In this document: in pieces, positions 4,985-5,675 of the stretch
Layout of the letters: every line of letters begins with the position of its first letter
Numbering within the stretch: position 1 is the first letter of the stretch
From: an uncultured Collinsella sp.
GTDB lineage: Bacteria > Actinomycetota > Coriobacteriia > Coriobacteriales > Coriobacteriaceae
Assembly (NCBI GenBank): GCA_900555225.1
Contig: USKL01000112.1
Coordinates: 1 to 5,675 of the forward strand
Direction: 5' to 3'
DNA: 5,675 nt
Translations under genes and position numbers: made by a program
Notes under the pieces: model-generated
Seen by the model: the letters and a program-made list of their open reading frames with translations, nothing else
Database searches by the model: none
Told to the model about the DNA's origin: nothing

Positions 4985-5675
4985 CTACGCCGCGAGATGC
5001 GCGGCAGCGCCGCCCTTCTCGCCCTTACCCTTCCAGAAGGGCGAGGCGGCCTTCCTCGCCCAGAGCGCCGAGAGGCGCGCAATTTGTTTTGAGGCGGCCC
5101 AAGCGCCAGCACCAACGAAGAGCGCCACGCCGACGAGGCCGAGCCCCACGCCCGCCGAGGCGAGGGCGTACGGGAAGTGGCCGATGGTGACGCCGCTTAC
5201 GGCAAACAGGAGCTCAACTACGCCCACGCCCCCGAGTGCCGCCGCGACGATCCACACGCAGAGCGCCAGCAGCCAGATGCAGATATAGACCGTGACGGCC
5301 ACGGCGGCGAAGGCGGCGAGCAGCGGCAGGAGGAACACCATGCGCAGCTGGGCGTTGACGCTTGTGCGGATGTCGCGCTTTGTCATGCCGACGCGCTGCA
5401 TGACGGCGAAGCGGGCGGCGTCCTCGTAGCCCTCGGAGAGCTGCTTGTAGTAGAGCATCAGGACGGAGGCGAGGAGGAACACCGTGCTTAGGACGAGGGC
5501 GAGGAAGAAGAGGCTGCCGTAGGTGGCGTAGAACTCCGCGCGCGCCTCGGCGGCGATCTCACGGCTCATCTCGGCGGAGAGGGTGCGAACGACGTCCTCC
5601 GCGCCGAAGTAGAGCCCCGCGGTGGAGCCGAGCATGACGAGGATCATGGTCGAGAGGATACAGATGACGGCAAGT
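4985..5675 (-). CDS. BceB/FtsX-type ABC transporter permease (5' end off window)
   Basis: The last 229 residues of an FtsX-like permease of the kind that, with an ATPase, exports or senses antimicrobial peptides such as bacitracin or lantibiotics. Visible parts: a helix at about 1-18, a loop, a helix at about 52-75, then the cytoplasmic segment YKQLSEGYEDAARFAVMQRVG (76-96, K-Q-x-S-E-G-Y-E-D plus M-Q-x-V-G-M) and TKRDIRTSVNAQL. This is the classical BceB C-terminal FtsX region. Helices follow at about 111-147, 150-166 and 170-194. It ends in a basic, Gly/Ala-rich tail (WKGKGEKGGAAAHLAA). The frame is open to the right edge, so the start lies outside; full BceB-like proteins are about 620-680 residues. 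No complete ATPase is present here; the truncated one downstream may belong to a second transporter. Confidence 0.9.
   Translation of the reverse strand, partial: LAVICILSTMILVMLGSTAGLYFGAEDVVRTLSAEMSREIAAEARAEFYATYGSLFFLALVLSTVFLLASVLMLYYKQLSEGYEDAARFAVMQRVGMTKRDIRTSVNAQLRMVFLLPLLAAFAAVAVTVYICIWLLALCVWIVAAALGGVGVVELLFAVSGVTIGHFPYALASAGVGLGLVGVALFVGAGAWAASKQIARLSALWARKAASPFWKGKGEKGGAAAHLAA

Noticed and set aside
4496..5092. Long plus-strand ORF (198 codons) and another at 5177-5491
   Set aside because: They are antisense to the ABC ATPase, small membrane gene and permease, have low-complexity Arg/Gly/Ala or His/Ala/Asp composition, and show no motif; shadows of GC-rich coding sequence.

Overview
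Organism (inference from protein flavour, gene content and GC-rich codons): a gut-type Actinomycetota of the class Coriobacteriia (Collinsella/Olsenella-like). This cannot be proved from the window alone. The left half is moderately GC-rich (hand count of one line near 2161: 32/60). The segment 3301-3540 is lower (113/240). The right part is clearly GC-rich (40/60 near 3781). The window therefore looks like a mosaic.

Layout. (1) 1-983, minus strand: two overlapping genes. A 48-residue membrane peptide ending CLECIGIG (CD1871A-type CXXC peptide, 837-983) runs directly into a NapH-like polyferredoxin membrane protein (1-844, cut by the left edge). (2) 1074-2884, plus strand: a divergently transcribed two-component system, an OmpR/PhoB-type response regulator and a HAMP-containing sensor kinase, joined by an ATGA overlap. 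The ~90 bp between the two units is the shared promoter region. (3) 2885-3533: a gene graveyard. A truncated arginase-family fragment on plus meets a truncated, nonsense-mutated fragment of an unidentified gene on minus, joined near 3195-3212. (4) 3589-4172, plus: an intact small two-TM protein with a bacterial PH-like domain, then a 37-codon ORF that looks like the cut 5' end of a gene. (5) 4150-4229: the last 16 codons and right end of an IS3-family element, with the rest gone. (6) 4208-4525, minus: the N-terminal ~99 codons of an ABC ATPase, cut exactly at the IS end. (7) 4688-5675, minus: a small membrane-anchored Pro/Ala-tailed protein and, upstream of it, the C-terminal half of a BceB/FtsX-type permease that runs off the right edge.

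How it may work: the intact, functional-looking part is the left one. A membrane electron-transfer pair (CXXC peptide plus multi-cluster ferredoxin) faces a two-component system whose kinase carries a CxxC in its first membrane helix. A redox- or envelope-sensing role is an inference. The right part is the remains of antimicrobial-peptide-type ABC transport genes, reshaped by IS insertion and deletion.
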